Source of the DNA: an uncultured Spirochaetia bacterium
GTDB taxonomy: Bacteria > Spirochaetota > Spirochaetia > CAKZLE01
Length of the DNA stretch: 64,000 bases
Reading direction: 5' to 3'
Assembly (NCBI GenBank): GCA_937125225.1
Contig: CAKZLE010000002.1
Span: 33,058 to 97,057 of the forward strand
A program made the translations under genes and the position numbers. Positions 34,605-43,884 of this stretch are shown piece after piece (position 1 is the stretch's first letter; each line of letters begins with the position of its first letter). The notes under the pieces are model-generated. The model saw nothing but the letters and a program-made list of their open reading frames with translations, was not told where the DNA came from and did no database searches.

Positions 34605-35183
34605 CTAAGCGATCCTATCAAGCAGCCAGAGAATCTGATTCGCCAGATTCTTCATGGTCGAGATACCCTCATCATCTGATTGAAAATCTCCGATATTCCG
34701 TGCAATCGCCATATTCCAGTAGGAAGAACCAGGTATGATCATATTGCTGAGTAGAAAGAAATTATTCATCGTCTGAATAGTATTCATCCCACCAGCTCTT
34801 CGTACTGGAGATAGAGAGACTCCGATCTTGTGTTCCAGAAGAAAACCATTCCCTCGAGTGACAGTTCCAGCTCTATCTATGAGAGCTTTCATCTCAGAGG
34901 TCAAGGTCGAATAAAAGGTCGGTGATCCAAGGATGATGACATCGGCGTCGATCATCTTCGTGATGCACTCATTGACATAATCATCAGAGATGATACATTT
35001 CCTGTCTTGGTTTTTCTTACAGAGATAACACCCTTTACAGCCACGGAACGACTGACCTCCGATATGGATCGTCTCACATGTAATATCTTCCCGTTCATCG
35101 AGTATCGAGAAGATGGTATCTATCATCGCAGCAGTATTACCGTTCTTACGGGGACTGCTGTTTATGGCAACTACTTTATGCAC
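34605..35183 (-). CDS. Iron-sulfur flavoprotein (FMN reductase family)
   Basis: The 192-residue protein has an FMN-binding flavodoxin-like fold (VVAINSSPRKNGNTAAM at the start and ILGSPTFYSTLTSEMKAL later) and a compact cysteine set, C-x2-C-x2-C-x7-C, in RGCKGCYLCKKNQDRKC, as in ISF proteins holding a [4Fe-4S] cluster. It transfers electrons, for instance in detoxifying oxygen species. The start is the GTG at 35183: AAGGAG lies six bases upstream, whereas the frame's earlier GTG overlaps that ribosome site. It is the first gene of the aminotransferase-ABC operon. Confidence 0.85.
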   Translation of the reverse strand: MHKVVAINSSPRKNGNTAAMIDTIFSILDEREDITCETIHIGGQSFRGCKGCYLCKKNQDRKCIISDDYVNECITKMIDADVIILGSPTFYSTLTSEMKALIDRAGTVTRGNGFLLEHKIGVSLSPVRRAGGMNTIQTMNNFFLLSNMIIPGSSYWNMAIARNIGDFQSDDEGISTMKNLANQILWLLDRIA

Positions 35184-35258
35184 ATAAAACTCCTTCACTA
35201 AAAAGCTACAGTCATTCTACAGAAAAAGAGGTGTTGAATCCAGAGAATTCTCCCATTT

Positions 35259-36176
35259 CTACCCCTTCTCCATCAATCTGTATCGCTGTGGACTATATCC
35301 GATCATCTTCTTGAATATCCTCGAGAAATAGTAGGGGTCCTGATACCCGACGACGGCCGCTATCTCAGAGATTGGAGAGTTCTCTGTATCGAGGAGGCTA
35401 CAGGCATACTGCATCTTGAACCTGATGAAACACTCTATGGGAGACATACCAGTCTGTTGACTGAAGACTCGAGAAAAATGGTATTTTGACATCGACACCT
35501 GTGATGCGAGTTCTTCGAGGGTGATACTCTCATGAAGATGTTCTTCGAAATAGTGGTAGACTGCATCAATGATAGAGACTGTCTCGGATCTTGTCACCTG
35601 CAGCTGTAGAGCCTCAAGGAGAACAGATCGGTACAGCTCTGAGAGCTTGAGAAGTTCCAACATCGATAGTGATCTCTCAGCGATCTTGAACATCTCCTGA
35701 AAACGTGACAGAAGCTGTGGTGAGATCGTACTCGGGAGGATCGCATAGTTCTCTGGCTCCTTGGAGTCTACGGGATTCAAGGAACGCTGGCTGATCCTTC
35801 TTGAGCATTCCTCGATAAACTCTCCAGTAGCATGACACCAGTAGATGGACCAGGGATCTTCAGGGTCAGCACCGTACTCGTGTCGAAGGTGTGCAGGGAT
35901 CAGCAGAAGATCACCCTTTATTACGGGCTGATGCTTCTCCCCTGAACTTACCCAGCCCTTTCCTGCCAAGCAATAGATAAGAATGTGTTCTTCAGCCCCA
36001 TACTCCCTCATCATATAGTGGTCATTAACACCTGAGAATCTACCGAAGATCTTTGGAAGGCAGCCATTGAGGAGAGGATCTGATGCTGCCTTCCGGTAGA
36101 GATCGCGGGGTATATAGAGACTCTTCTGTTCTAAATGTTCCATTGAGGGTTCTCCTTGTATAGCAATATAGTCCAT
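35259..36176 (-). CDS. AraC-family regulator with cupin sensor
   Basis: This 305-residue transcription factor has an N-terminal AraC ligand-binding cupin (about 40-115: GKGWVSSGEKHQPVIKGDLLLIPAHLRHEYG) and a C-terminal DNA-binding domain with two helix-turn-helix motifs (VSMSKYHFSRVFSQQTG and IAAVVGYQDPYYFSRIFKK). This is the RhaS/AraC type that usually senses sugars. It is transcribed away from the UroD-family gene at 36255, with 78 bp between, so it probably controls that gene; no sugar operon is visible. Confidence 0.87.
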   Translation of the reverse strand: MDYIAIQGEPSMEHLEQKSLYIPRDLYRKAASDPLLNGCLPKIFGRFSGVNDHYMMREYGAEEHILIYCLAGKGWVSSGEKHQPVIKGDLLLIPAHLRHEYGADPEDPWSIYWCHATGEFIEECSRRISQRSLNPVDSKEPENYAILPSTISPQLLSRFQEMFKIAERSLSMLELLKLSELYRSVLLEALQLQVTRSETVSIIDAVYHYFEEHLHESITLEELASQVSMSKYHFSRVFSQQTGMSPIECFIRFKMQYACSLLDTENSPISEIAAVVGYQDPYYFSRIFKKMIGYSPQRYRLMEKG

Positions 36177-36254
36177 CTATTCCCCATCATAATCCATTGT
36201 TTCCCATAAGCCAAGCCCTTATAGTTGGTATTATACCGGAAGGAGGTAGACAGT

Positions 36255-37304
36255 ATGATGACACCCGAGCAGAGGATTGAGGCTTTTTGGAGAGGAGAAC
36301 AACCAGACAGGATCCCCTACACGATATACTGGAATGAATGGCGTCATACCCAGCATGATCGGGCATGGCAGAAGATGTTCGAGGATGGACTACGAGTGAC
36401 CTTCTTTGTGAATCCCTATACAGTCACCTATTCTGGTGATATCACCTTCGAGACCAAGACCACCTATGAACAGGGTAAGCAGGTCGTCACCGAGCGCTTC
36501 AATACTCCACTAGGTTCTATTGACTGGATACGAGTAGATCATTGGGATAAGAAGTTCTATCTTCAGAGTGCACAAGATTACCGTATCATGACCTATATCA
36601 TAGAGCATACGAATATAGAGCCAGATTTTGATAAGCTGTTAAAAAAACAGCAGGAGACTGCAGGTTTCGGGATTCCCCATCTATCAGTGGGAGCACGTTC
36701 CCCCTATCAGGCTATGTTAGTCGATTATGCAGGTCTTGAGCAGTTCGCTTTTCACATGATGGATTTTGAGGAAGAGGTATTAACCCTCTATGATGCTCTG
36801 CATAAGAATTTTAGTAGAAGGATCGATCTTCTGTGTGATGCTCCGGGTATGTATGTCTCTCTTCTAGAGAACTTCACTGCAGAGACAGTAGGTCCTCAGA
36901 GATTCAAAAGGTTCCATCTCCCCATCTATGAAAGCTATTTTCCAAAACTACACGAGAGTGGAAAGATCATAGGTACCCATTTTGATGGTAAGCTTGACTG
37001 CTGTAAAGAGCTCATTGCCTCGTCACCGATCGACCTTATCGAATCATTGACTCCACCCCCAGAGGGAGATCTCACCCTAAAAGCATGTCGGAAAGCCTGG
37101 CCTGAGAAGCTATTCTGGTCCAATATACAGACTTCTACCTATTTCAATGATAAGAAGACCATAAGAGACACCGTGCTTCAGGCGGTAGAAGATGCGGCTC
37201 CTGATGGGAAGAGACTTGCCTTTGAGGTCTCAGAACTGATCCCACCCAACTGGAAAGAGTCACTGCCAATCGTCATAGAGGCCCTTAAAGAGACCCAAAG
37301 ATAA
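36255..37304 (+). CDS. Uroporphyrinogen decarboxylase-family methyltransferase-like protein
   Basis: This 349-residue TIM-barrel protein belongs to the UroD superfamily branch of corrinoid methyltransferases (MtaA/CmuA-like) and uncharacterised AraC-linked homologues. It begins MTPEQRIEAFWRGEQPDRIPY and has THFDGKLDCCKEL near 255-267, whose His and Cys could bind zinc, then PPPEGDLTLKACRKAW. It lacks the RQAGRY arginine motif of true uroporphyrinogen decarboxylase, so heme synthesis is unlikely. The start at 36255 follows GGAGG. No corrinoid protein is nearby; the substrate is unknown. Confidence 0.75.
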   Translation: MMTPEQRIEAFWRGEQPDRIPYTIYWNEWRHTQHDRAWQKMFEDGLRVTFFVNPYTVTYSGDITFETKTTYEQGKQVVTERFNTPLGSIDWIRVDHWDKKFYLQSAQDYRIMTYIIEHTNIEPDFDKLLKKQQETAGFGIPHLSVGARSPYQAMLVDYAGLEQFAFHMMDFEEEVLTLYDALHKNFSRRIDLLCDAPGMYVSLLENFTAETVGPQRFKRFHLPIYESYFPKLHESGKIIGTHFDGKLDCCKELIASSPIDLIESLTPPPEGDLTLKACRKAWPEKLFWSNIQTSTYFNDKKTIRDTVLQAVEDAAPDGKRLAFEVSELIPPNWKESLPIVIEALKETQR

Positions 37305-37308
37305 GAAT

Positions 37309-37332
37309 GGTGATAGCTCACAAGCTATCACC
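37309..37332. terminator. Bidirectional hairpin GGTGATAGCT/AGCTATCACC
   Basis: A ten-base perfect stem with a CACA loop lies five bases past the UroD-family stop and 26 bp before the end of the convergent ackA. The T-tract is weak on both strands. Confidence 0.75.
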
Positions 37333-37357
37333 ATACATCTTACCACTTACTTGACTA

Positions 37358-38587
37358 TTAACAGAATCTCATTGCCTCAAGCGCAAAGACTCTCTCTTCA
37401 TCAGTTGGGATCACCCATGCTTTGAGACCCGGTATCAAGTCACTCTCTGCGATGATGACCTCTTCGTTTCGTGTGAGGATAGTCTCAGTATCAATATTCC
37501 ACTTGAACATCTTCATAAAACCGAGGACCTTGCTTCGCACATACCCCTCATTCTCACCGACTCCACCAGTGAAGACGATTCCCTGAGGATCTTCCATAGT
37601 CCCTAGATACTCACTGAAATATTTCGCTACCCGATAGGCGATGACATCAAGAACCAATTCTGCATCTGCATCACCGTTCTGAGCAGCTTCACGGATCTGA
37701 TAGATCTCTTTGGTCCCCTTACTGTAGAGTCCCCAGGCACCAGATTCACGATTGAGGATTCGTACGATCTCTTTCACATCTACATCTAGCTTCTCGGCCA
37801 TGAGTTCCAACATACCAGGATCCACATCACCACTTCTCGTTCCCATGATCAACCCTGCTAAAGGGGTGACACCCATAGAGGTGTCAGAACCTATACCATT
37901 CTGGACTTTTGCCATGGAACAGCCATTGCCAAGATGTGCTATCACAACATTGGTTGCCTCTCGTGCGATATTGTTGAGTTCTGCGAATCTCCCTGTGATA
38001 TATTCGTAGGAGGTCCCATGAAAACCATATCGCAGGATGCTGTAGTCAGTGATCCAATTCTTTGGAACTCCATAATATTGTGCATACTTAGGCATGTTCG
38101 CATGGAACTGGGTATCAAACACAGCAACATTCGGGACTTTACCAAAGACCTCATCTTTCAGTGCTGCGATAATGATCTGGTGATTCGCAGGATTATGGAG
38201 AGGTGCCAAGGCTGAAAGCCTCAGAATCTCTGCCTGGACCTTTCCCTCTACTCCATCGATCAATGCAGAATCGGTAAAATAGGTCCCACCATGAACTACC
38301 CTGTGCCCGACAGCTACGATATTCAGATCAGGAAAGTCCTTTGAGATGATCTTTGTGATAGCATGGAGTGCAGAACTATGGTCATCCATGACCATCTCCC
38401 ATCGATCCTTCTTCCCACTAACCACTACATCAACATATCCCCCGGGTGTCCCGAGTCCCTGACAATTGAAGTCTGCTATTGATTGGACCTCTGTGCCTGT
38501 GACCTCTTTTACCGCTACCTTTATGGAAGAACTTCCCCCATTGAAACAGATCACATGGGATCTCATATTCTGATTATTATCTGCCAT
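37358..38587 (-). CDS. ackA: Acetate kinase
   Basis: The enzyme interconverts acetyl phosphate and acetate with ATP. The 409 residues carry the ASKHA signature near the N-terminus (CFNGGSSSIKVAV), VGHRVVHGG at about 101-109, VFDTQFHANMP around 158-168, and the ATP site TGGVGENEGYVR near 345. It has an extended N-terminus of about ten residues. No phosphotransacetylase gene adjoins it, so acetyl phosphate may come from elsewhere in the genome. The terminator at 37309-37332 is shared with the convergent gene. Confidence 0.95.
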   Translation of the reverse strand: MADNNQNMRSHVICFNGGSSSIKVAVKEVTGTEVQSIADFNCQGLGTPGGYVDVVVSGKKDRWEMVMDDHSSALHAITKIISKDFPDLNIVAVGHRVVHGGTYFTDSALIDGVEGKVQAEILRLSALAPLHNPANHQIIIAALKDEVFGKVPNVAVFDTQFHANMPKYAQYYGVPKNWITDYSILRYGFHGTSYEYITGRFAELNNIAREATNVVIAHLGNGCSMAKVQNGIGSDTSMGVTPLAGLIMGTRSGDVDPGMLELMAEKLDVDVKEIVRILNRESGAWGLYSKGTKEIYQIREAAQNGDADAELVLDVIAYRVAKYFSEYLGTMEDPQGIVFTGGVGENEGYVRSKVLGFMKMFKWNIDTETILTRNEEVIIAESDLIPGLKAWVIPTDEERVFALEAMRFC

Positions 38588-38840
38588 GATTACTCCTTTA
38601 TCCTATTATTTATGCTTTTCATACAATGATTGGATTCTTACCGACCCAATTACTGTTTTCATAGTATATCATCATTTATCTAGGGAAAGAAAGCTATTTA
38701 CCGCATCCTTCAACCTTGCAGAGAACCATCATACAAAGTGTGTTCACGTAAGATAATATTGACATTATTCTTTACTTTGTCGAACTCACTATTGTAAAAT
38801 CTAACACAATCTGTATCATATAACAGCAACAGGGGGAGAT

Positions 38841-39869
38841 ATGACAAAAGAGAAAGGACAAGTAAAGCAGTATATCATTCGGGTACTTAATGGGATGGCA
38901 CAGGGACTCTTTGCCTCACTCATCATAGGTTTGATCCTAAAACAGATAGGGAACTATACCGGGATAGCAGCACTGGCCTCCTTTGGTCAGATAGCTCAAT
39001 ATATGATGGGGCCTGCTATCGGTGCAGGTGTTGCATTTGCAATACACACATCTCCCCTAGGAATATTCGCATCGATCATTACTGGAGCTATTGGTGCAGG
39101 GACCGTGGTATTCGGTGATACAGGACTGGCAACATTGGCTATAGGAGAACCAGTAGGAGCCCTTATAGCTGCATTAGTCGGTGCTGAGTTCGCCAAACTC
39201 ATTTCAGGGAAGACCAAAGTAGATATCATACTAGTACCTGCCGCTACGATCATCATCGGTGGTTTTGCTGGGATCCTCGTTGGTCCTGCTGTTGCAGCTC
39301 TGATGGGAGCTATCGGTTCTTTCATCAACTATCTTACGACACTCTACCCACTTCCGATGGGAGTCCTCATTGCCGTATCTATGGGTGTGATTCTGACGTT
39401 ACCTATCAGTAGTGCTGCGATTGCGATCTCACTTGGTCTGAGTGGTCTTGCAGCAGGGGCCTCTACGGTAGGATGTGCTTGCCAGATGGTGGGTTTCGCA
39501 GTAGCAAGTTATCGAGAGAACAAGCTTGGTGGTCTGATCAGCCAGGGATTGGGAACCTCCATGATCCAGATTCCCAATATCATTAAGAACCCCAAGATTT
39601 GGATCCCACCGATCATCGCATCAGCTATCCTTGGACCGATTGCTACGATGGTATTCAAGATGGAGAACAATAAGATCGGTGCGGGAATGGGAACAAGCGG
39701 TCTTGTAGGTCAGTTCGCTACCATTGAGGTCATGGGTCAATCTGCGCTCATACCTATCCTTCTACTGCATCTCATCTTACCAGCAGTCTTGACCCTACTG
39801 ATCAGTGAGTTCATGAGAAGACGTGGATGGATCAAATTCGGAGATATGGCATTACATGCTATAGATTAG
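38841..39869 (+). CDS. PTS EIIC-like membrane protein (PTS_EIIC_2 family)
   Basis: This 342-residue protein has about nine or ten membrane helices and glycine/alanine-rich loops such as PAIGAGVAFAIHTSPLGIFAS, GIGVGLP-like segments and STVGCACQMVGFAVASYREN. It fits the PTS_EIIC_2 family (PF13303), whose members stand alone without EIIA/EIIB, so sugar phosphorylation is unproven; some act as transporters or sensors. A strong GGGGGAG site precedes the ATG. It is monocistronic and ends in a perfect bidirectional terminator. The ligand is unknown. Confidence 0.75.
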   Translation: MTKEKGQVKQYIIRVLNGMAQGLFASLIIGLILKQIGNYTGIAALASFGQIAQYMMGPAIGAGVAFAIHTSPLGIFASIITGAIGAGTVVFGDTGLATLAIGEPVGALIAALVGAEFAKLISGKTKVDIILVPAATIIIGGFAGILVGPAVAALMGAIGSFINYLTTLYPLPMGVLIAVSMGVILTLPISSAAIAISLGLSGLAAGASTVGCACQMVGFAVASYRENKLGGLISQGLGTSMIQIPNIIKNPKIWIPPIIASAILGPIATMVFKMENNKIGAGMGTSGLVGQFATIEVMGQSALIPILLLHLILPAVLTLLISEFMRRRGWIKFGDMALHAID

Positions 39870-39892
39870 ACATAGGATCAGAATAGATCATC

Positions 39893-39932
39893 AATACCAG
39901 AAGGCTCAGTAAACACTGAGCCTTCTGGTATT
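39893..39932. terminator. Perfect 18-bp-stem bidirectional terminator
   Basis: An 18-bp stem (AATACCAGAAGGCTCAGT and its complement) closes an AAAC loop. It lies between convergent genes and the right edge touches the stop codon of the 39931-40221 gene. Confidence 0.92.
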
Positions 39933-40221
39933 ATAGGAAGTAGTTAAGGTCCCATGTAGATGGCTTTGGATCTTCTAGGAGCCAAGATGTTATGTGTTCC
40001 ATCAGGTCTTTGAAGACCCCCGTCTTCATGAAATCTTCAGCAAAGGACTTATCCTCCCAGACTCCAATTGCCATGATGAGCTTCTCCGATTCGAGGAGCA
40101 TCATACGAACAATCCCAGGTTGCCCCTTTGCAGTGCTTAAGACCTGCTCATTCCAATAGTTGCAGAAATCATCCCTTCTTTCAGGTAGAATCCTATAATC
40201 CATGGTTGCAGTGAACATCAT
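39931..40221 (-). CDS. ABM-domain (antibiotic biosynthesis monooxygenase-like) protein
   Basis: This 96-residue dimeric ferredoxin-like-fold protein has the patterns FTATMDYRILPERRDDFCNYW and GQPGIVRMMLL, then GVWEDKSFAEDFM. Such proteins include quinol and heme-degrading monooxygenases, but many have no assigned activity, and no heme-binding motif was recognised. It overlaps the GNAT gene by four bases and is the last of a three-gene unit led by the hybrid kinase. Confidence 0.75.
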   Translation of the reverse strand: MMFTATMDYRILPERRDDFCNYWNEQVLSTAKGQPGIVRMMLLESEKLIMAIGVWEDKSFAEDFMKTGVFKDLMEHITSWLLEDPKPSTWDLNYFL

Positions 40222-41093
40222 CGAACCTCCTCGATTGGTAGCCGATAGTAATTACTCTCTAAAGAAATAGAAAAACCATTATTCTGATAGAGACGTAAGG
40301 CAGACGAGTTCTCACTATCGGCCTCGAGTAGAATCCTCTGATCCCGATCTTCGAGCATAGTGACCATACGATTGATAAGGAGCTTCCCATACCCCCTACC
40401 CTGCATTGAAGGTCTTATCCCAAGGCTATAGAGAAAAATATCCTCATCGATTCCTGTAGCACAAGTGCCTATCGGAGTTTCACCCTCATAGAGAATATAC
40501 ATATCTTTTGACTCATCGTTTAGGGTAGAGTCTATAATATGTTCAGTATTCTCGGCATCTTCAGGGAAGACTGTAGCGTTCATAGCTATGAGCATGTCCC
40601 GATCTTTTGATTCTGCGCGACGAAGAGTAAGATCAGACCTGTCTGGAGTACTTATCGGAGATCTTTTCTTATCATAGACAAGAAGATATTCACTGAATTC
40701 AATGGTCAATCCCAGTTCTGCAGGCAGATCGAAATCACAAGGTACGGAGTTGCTGGTCACAAACAGGATCGATTCATAGGAGAAAGTTCGTAAGGTCTTT
40801 ACCACAAGTATGAATAATCTATTGAAATAGCCTAGTCTCCTAAATTCAGGATGGGTTATCGCAGATAGTTCGACCTCTTTCTTTCTCGGTGAAAAGAGCG
40901 TGATAAGGCTGAGAAGGGTCTTCCCTCTATAGAGAGCCCAGTAGTTTGGTAACTCGGCATGAACATCTATCCGGCTATCACATTGCATATAACCCGAAGA
41001 ATCTAGGTCGGGAGCTGCTGCACGAATCAATTCAGCAACACCAGGGATCTGTGAGAGATTGGTGACTTTTCCAGTCTTAACTCTTAATCTCAT
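40218..41093 (-). CDS. Double-GNAT-fold acetyltransferase
   Basis: The protein has 291 residues. The C-terminal GNAT domain (about 165-285) shows SLGIRPSMQGRGYGKLLINRM, the acetyl-CoA loop, and ALRLYQNNGFSI. The N-terminal half (about 10-155) has AELPNYWALYRGKTLLSLI and ITHPEFRRLGYFNRLFILVV, a degenerate second GNAT fold. Tandem GNAT proteins of this size include mycothiol synthase, but the substrate here is not clear. It overlaps the kinase gene by 17 bp and the next gene by four, so it belongs to the kinase operon. Confidence 0.8.
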   Translation of the reverse strand: MRLRVKTGKVTNLSQIPGVAELIRAAAPDLDSSGYMQCDSRIDVHAELPNYWALYRGKTLLSLITLFSPRKKEVELSAITHPEFRRLGYFNRLFILVVKTLRTFSYESILFVTSNSVPCDFDLPAELGLTIEFSEYLLVYDKKRSPISTPDRSDLTLRRAESKDRDMLIAMNATVFPEDAENTEHIIDSTLNDESKDMYILYEGETPIGTCATGIDEDIFLYSLGIRPSMQGRGYGKLLINRMVTMLEDRDQRILLEADSENSSALRLYQNNGFSISLESNYYRLPIEEVR

Positions 41094-43719
41094 GAACGTT
41101 AACCGCCTGTTCGATTATGGGGATCAGCGTTTTCGAATCTACGGGTTTCTTGATAAAGTCATAAAGCCCAAGTTTCCGCAGTTGTTCGACCTGCTCAGTA
41201 TCGGCAAAGGCAGATACCATGATCACTTTAACACAGGGATCAAGTTTTTGCATCTCAATAAAGGCGGTATAACCATTCATCTCCGGCATGATCATATCGA
41301 GAAGGACTATATCATATTTATGGGGTTCGAACTGTTTCAAAGCATCCACTCCGTTTGAAGCCGTATCGACAATATACCCCTCTCGTTCTAACATCTTTTG
41401 TAATAAGAACCGTATAGCATGCTCATCATCTATGACCAGAACGCGTTTTGATTCGTCCTGTAGCTCTACAACCGTTGGGATACTTTTCTCAGGAAGCCCA
41501 TCTTCCTCTACCTTCCCAGAAATATTCTTTGGCAACTTGATGGTGAATAGAGTCCCATCTTCAGTAGATGAATACACCTTTATGATCCCATAATGGTTCT
41601 CAACCGTCTGTTTGACAGAAGCAAGCCCCATCCCAGTACCAGAGCCCTCCTTCTTTGTCGTAAAGAAGGGCTCGAATATCTTATCTCTCACCGATTCAGG
41701 TATCCCTGAACCGTCATCTTGAACAGAGATCGTCACCGTCGTCTCATCAGAGGCGACTCTGAAAATGATGTGTCCACTTTCCTGTATCGCATCAGCTGCA
41801 TTGATACCGATATTCAATAAGGCATTCTCGATGAGACTCCGTTCTCCAAAGCAGACTGCATCGCCTTGTTGATAATCTGTTGAGAGAGAGATCTGTCTGT
41901 CTATGGTGAGTTTCAGTAGTCCAACCACATTATCAACAGACTCTTTCATATCAAAGAGATCCATCTTACTCGTATCTTTCCTTGAGAAGACTAGAAGCCT
42001 CTCTGTCAGAGCTCTTGAGTTCTCTGCAGCAACGGTGATGTATCTCAGGTATTCCTGATGTGTCTTCTCTGTGATCTCAGTTCTCATAAGATCTGAATAG
42101 CCTAATATTGCCATGATCTGATTATTGAAGTCATGAGCTATACCACCTGCGAGTTGACCTATGACCTGCATCTTCTCAGCATGTCTTAGAGCTTTCTGAA
42201 CCTGATACTGCTCACTGAGATCAAAGAACGTCGTAAGGACAGCAGGACTGTCCTCCCATATGAAGGGACTCTTCGTGATGCTGATATGCCACTCTTTACC
42301 CTGTACATCGGTGAATACGACCTCCGGGAGGTTTACTACAGAATCCTGAACCAATACCTTTTGATCATATTCCCTGAAGTCTATCTCTCCCAAATACATT
42401 TGTATCTTGTTAGAGAGATCATCATAAGAAAGTCTCATGATCTTGGATTTCTCGATTTTCAAGGCTCTACAGAAAACAGCATTGGCAAACAGAACCTTCC
42501 TCTCATGCTCCATAGAGGTAGCTACTATGGGGATAGGAGAATAATCGAGAACGATCTGTAACAATTCAAGATTCTGCTGAGCTCTTTTCTTCAATCGATG
42601 ATTGATCGAGATAAGGACACTCAACAGGGATATGACAAGCAGTAATAGAGTTATCGTGATGATAATGCTAGGAGGTACTCTAGGGGGTTTATTCAGAATC
42701 TGAGCGCCATCTGGTAGATCTGAAACAAATAGGCCATGGTATCTCAAGGCATCATAATTGATCACCAACTCATTTCTAGTTGGTTTGATAGGATCATCAA
42801 AACTAGTCAATTGACCATCGATGATATCTAAGGTGAGTTCTCCAGCCTGCCTGCCTACGGTCCTTGCTCGAGAAAGGTATCCACCAATGGGGATACCTGT
42901 TCTCAATCCTAGGTCGTTGCTCACATAGATAGGATTCCCAGAAGAATTAAGGAGTTCAAAGAATCTTGTCTCAAGAATGAACTCACCTTCACGATCTACG
43001 ATGAATGGAAGCGATAGAATCACTGAATCCTCTTCTATATTCATGATCTCATTGGTCAACTCTTCGATTGAGACGTCTGTGATGTATTGGTATTCATATC
43101 CACTGCTTTTGGGATTACCAGCTATCACCTTATCTATCCAATTCCTCGCTGCGAGTCCAGTCGTAGTCTGATCATGGATGATGACGATCTTCTGTGTATC
43201 TTTATGAAGTGAGTAGATCAGATCAAGAGAGCTATTCGAGTTCAAGTCCTTAGCGATCCCGAAGATATTATCGAGATCCTCTATCTGTTCTCTATCAAAG
43301 TTCTCTAGACCAAGAAATATCAGGGGGATGTCTGGTGCAAGCTCTTCTCGATTCTCCAAAGCAAAGTTGAAGGCATTATCATCGGAAACGATGATTGCAT
43401 CTATGACACTATCGACATATTTCTTCCTGAACAGCTCCTTGTATTCATCTTCGATCTTTCCAAGATCCCGTCTCTTTGAATCAAGATACTCGATCGAAAG
43501 ATCGATATCAGGATGTGAAGAGAAAGCAGAGAGGAGCCCCTCGGTCACACCGATAGACCACTCGAAACCTTGATGATAAGAATCTAAGTACAGAATCTTT
43601 TGTTGATGTTCTCCCTCTTCACTGAACAGCATACCCACGGAGCTGATCAATAGAAGCAGGGCTATTGTTAAAACACTAATTCTTCTTCCCATATCTACAC
43701 ATAATACATGGTAAATCAT
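41077..43719 (-). CDS. Hybrid sensor histidine kinase with ABC-sub_bind sensor
   Basis: The domains of this 880-residue protein in order are: a signal-anchor, a periplasmic ABC-sub_bind-type sensor (about 40-335, ILYLDSYHQGFEW start), a membrane helix (about 345-370), a PAS-like domain (about 390-505), a phosphoacceptor with LAGGIAHDFNNQIMAILGYSD, an ATPase with NIGINAADAI, DDGSGIP and GTGMGLASV, and a C-terminal receiver (about 755-875) with LVIDDEHAI, phosphoacceptor DMIMPEMNG and the conserved lysine in FIKKPVD. No DNA-binding response regulator is adjacent. The start is uncertain: ATG at 43719, or at 43692 ten codons later. Confidence 0.9.
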   Translation of the reverse strand: MIYHVLCVDMGRRISVLTIALLLLISSVGMLFSEEGEHQQKILYLDSYHQGFEWSIGVTEGLLSAFSSHPDIDLSIEYLDSKRRDLGKIEDEYKELFRKKYVDSVIDAIIVSDDNAFNFALENREELAPDIPLIFLGLENFDREQIEDLDNIFGIAKDLNSNSSLDLIYSLHKDTQKIVIIHDQTTTGLAARNWIDKVIAGNPKSSGYEYQYITDVSIEELTNEIMNIEEDSVILSLPFIVDREGEFILETRFFELLNSSGNPIYVSNDLGLRTGIPIGGYLSRARTVGRQAGELTLDIIDGQLTSFDDPIKPTRNELVINYDALRYHGLFVSDLPDGAQILNKPPRVPPSIIITITLLLLVISLLSVLISINHRLKKRAQQNLELLQIVLDYSPIPIVATSMEHERKVLFANAVFCRALKIEKSKIMRLSYDDLSNKIQMYLGEIDFREYDQKVLVQDSVVNLPEVVFTDVQGKEWHISITKSPFIWEDSPAVLTTFFDLSEQYQVQKALRHAEKMQVIGQLAGGIAHDFNNQIMAILGYSDLMRTEITEKTHQEYLRYITVAAENSRALTERLLVFSRKDTSKMDLFDMKESVDNVVGLLKLTIDRQISLSTDYQQGDAVCFGERSLIENALLNIGINAADAIQESGHIIFRVASDETTVTISVQDDGSGIPESVRDKIFEPFFTTKKEGSGTGMGLASVKQTVENHYGIIKVYSSTEDGTLFTIKLPKNISGKVEEDGLPEKSIPTVVELQDESKRVLVIDDEHAIRFLLQKMLEREGYIVDTASNGVDALKQFEPHKYDIVLLDMIMPEMNGYTAFIEMQKLDPCVKVIMVSAFADTEQVEQLRKLGLYDFIKKPVDSKTLIPIIEQAVNVHEIKS

Positions 43720-43884
43720 AGTTAATCACCATACTTATTGTAAAAACTTAAAAAAGATATACATCAGGAGAAATCTTTATGGTAATATTGAAAATATCTT
43801 ATACATTATGTAATCAATTATAAGGTCTGTTGTTTATTACTATAATTACACTAAAGTCGAATACATCTATCAGGAGAGACTCCT

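Noticed and set aside
36255..37304. True uroporphyrinogen decarboxylase (hemE)
   Set aside because: The RQAGRY substrate arginine motif is missing and the context is an AraC-regulated singleton.
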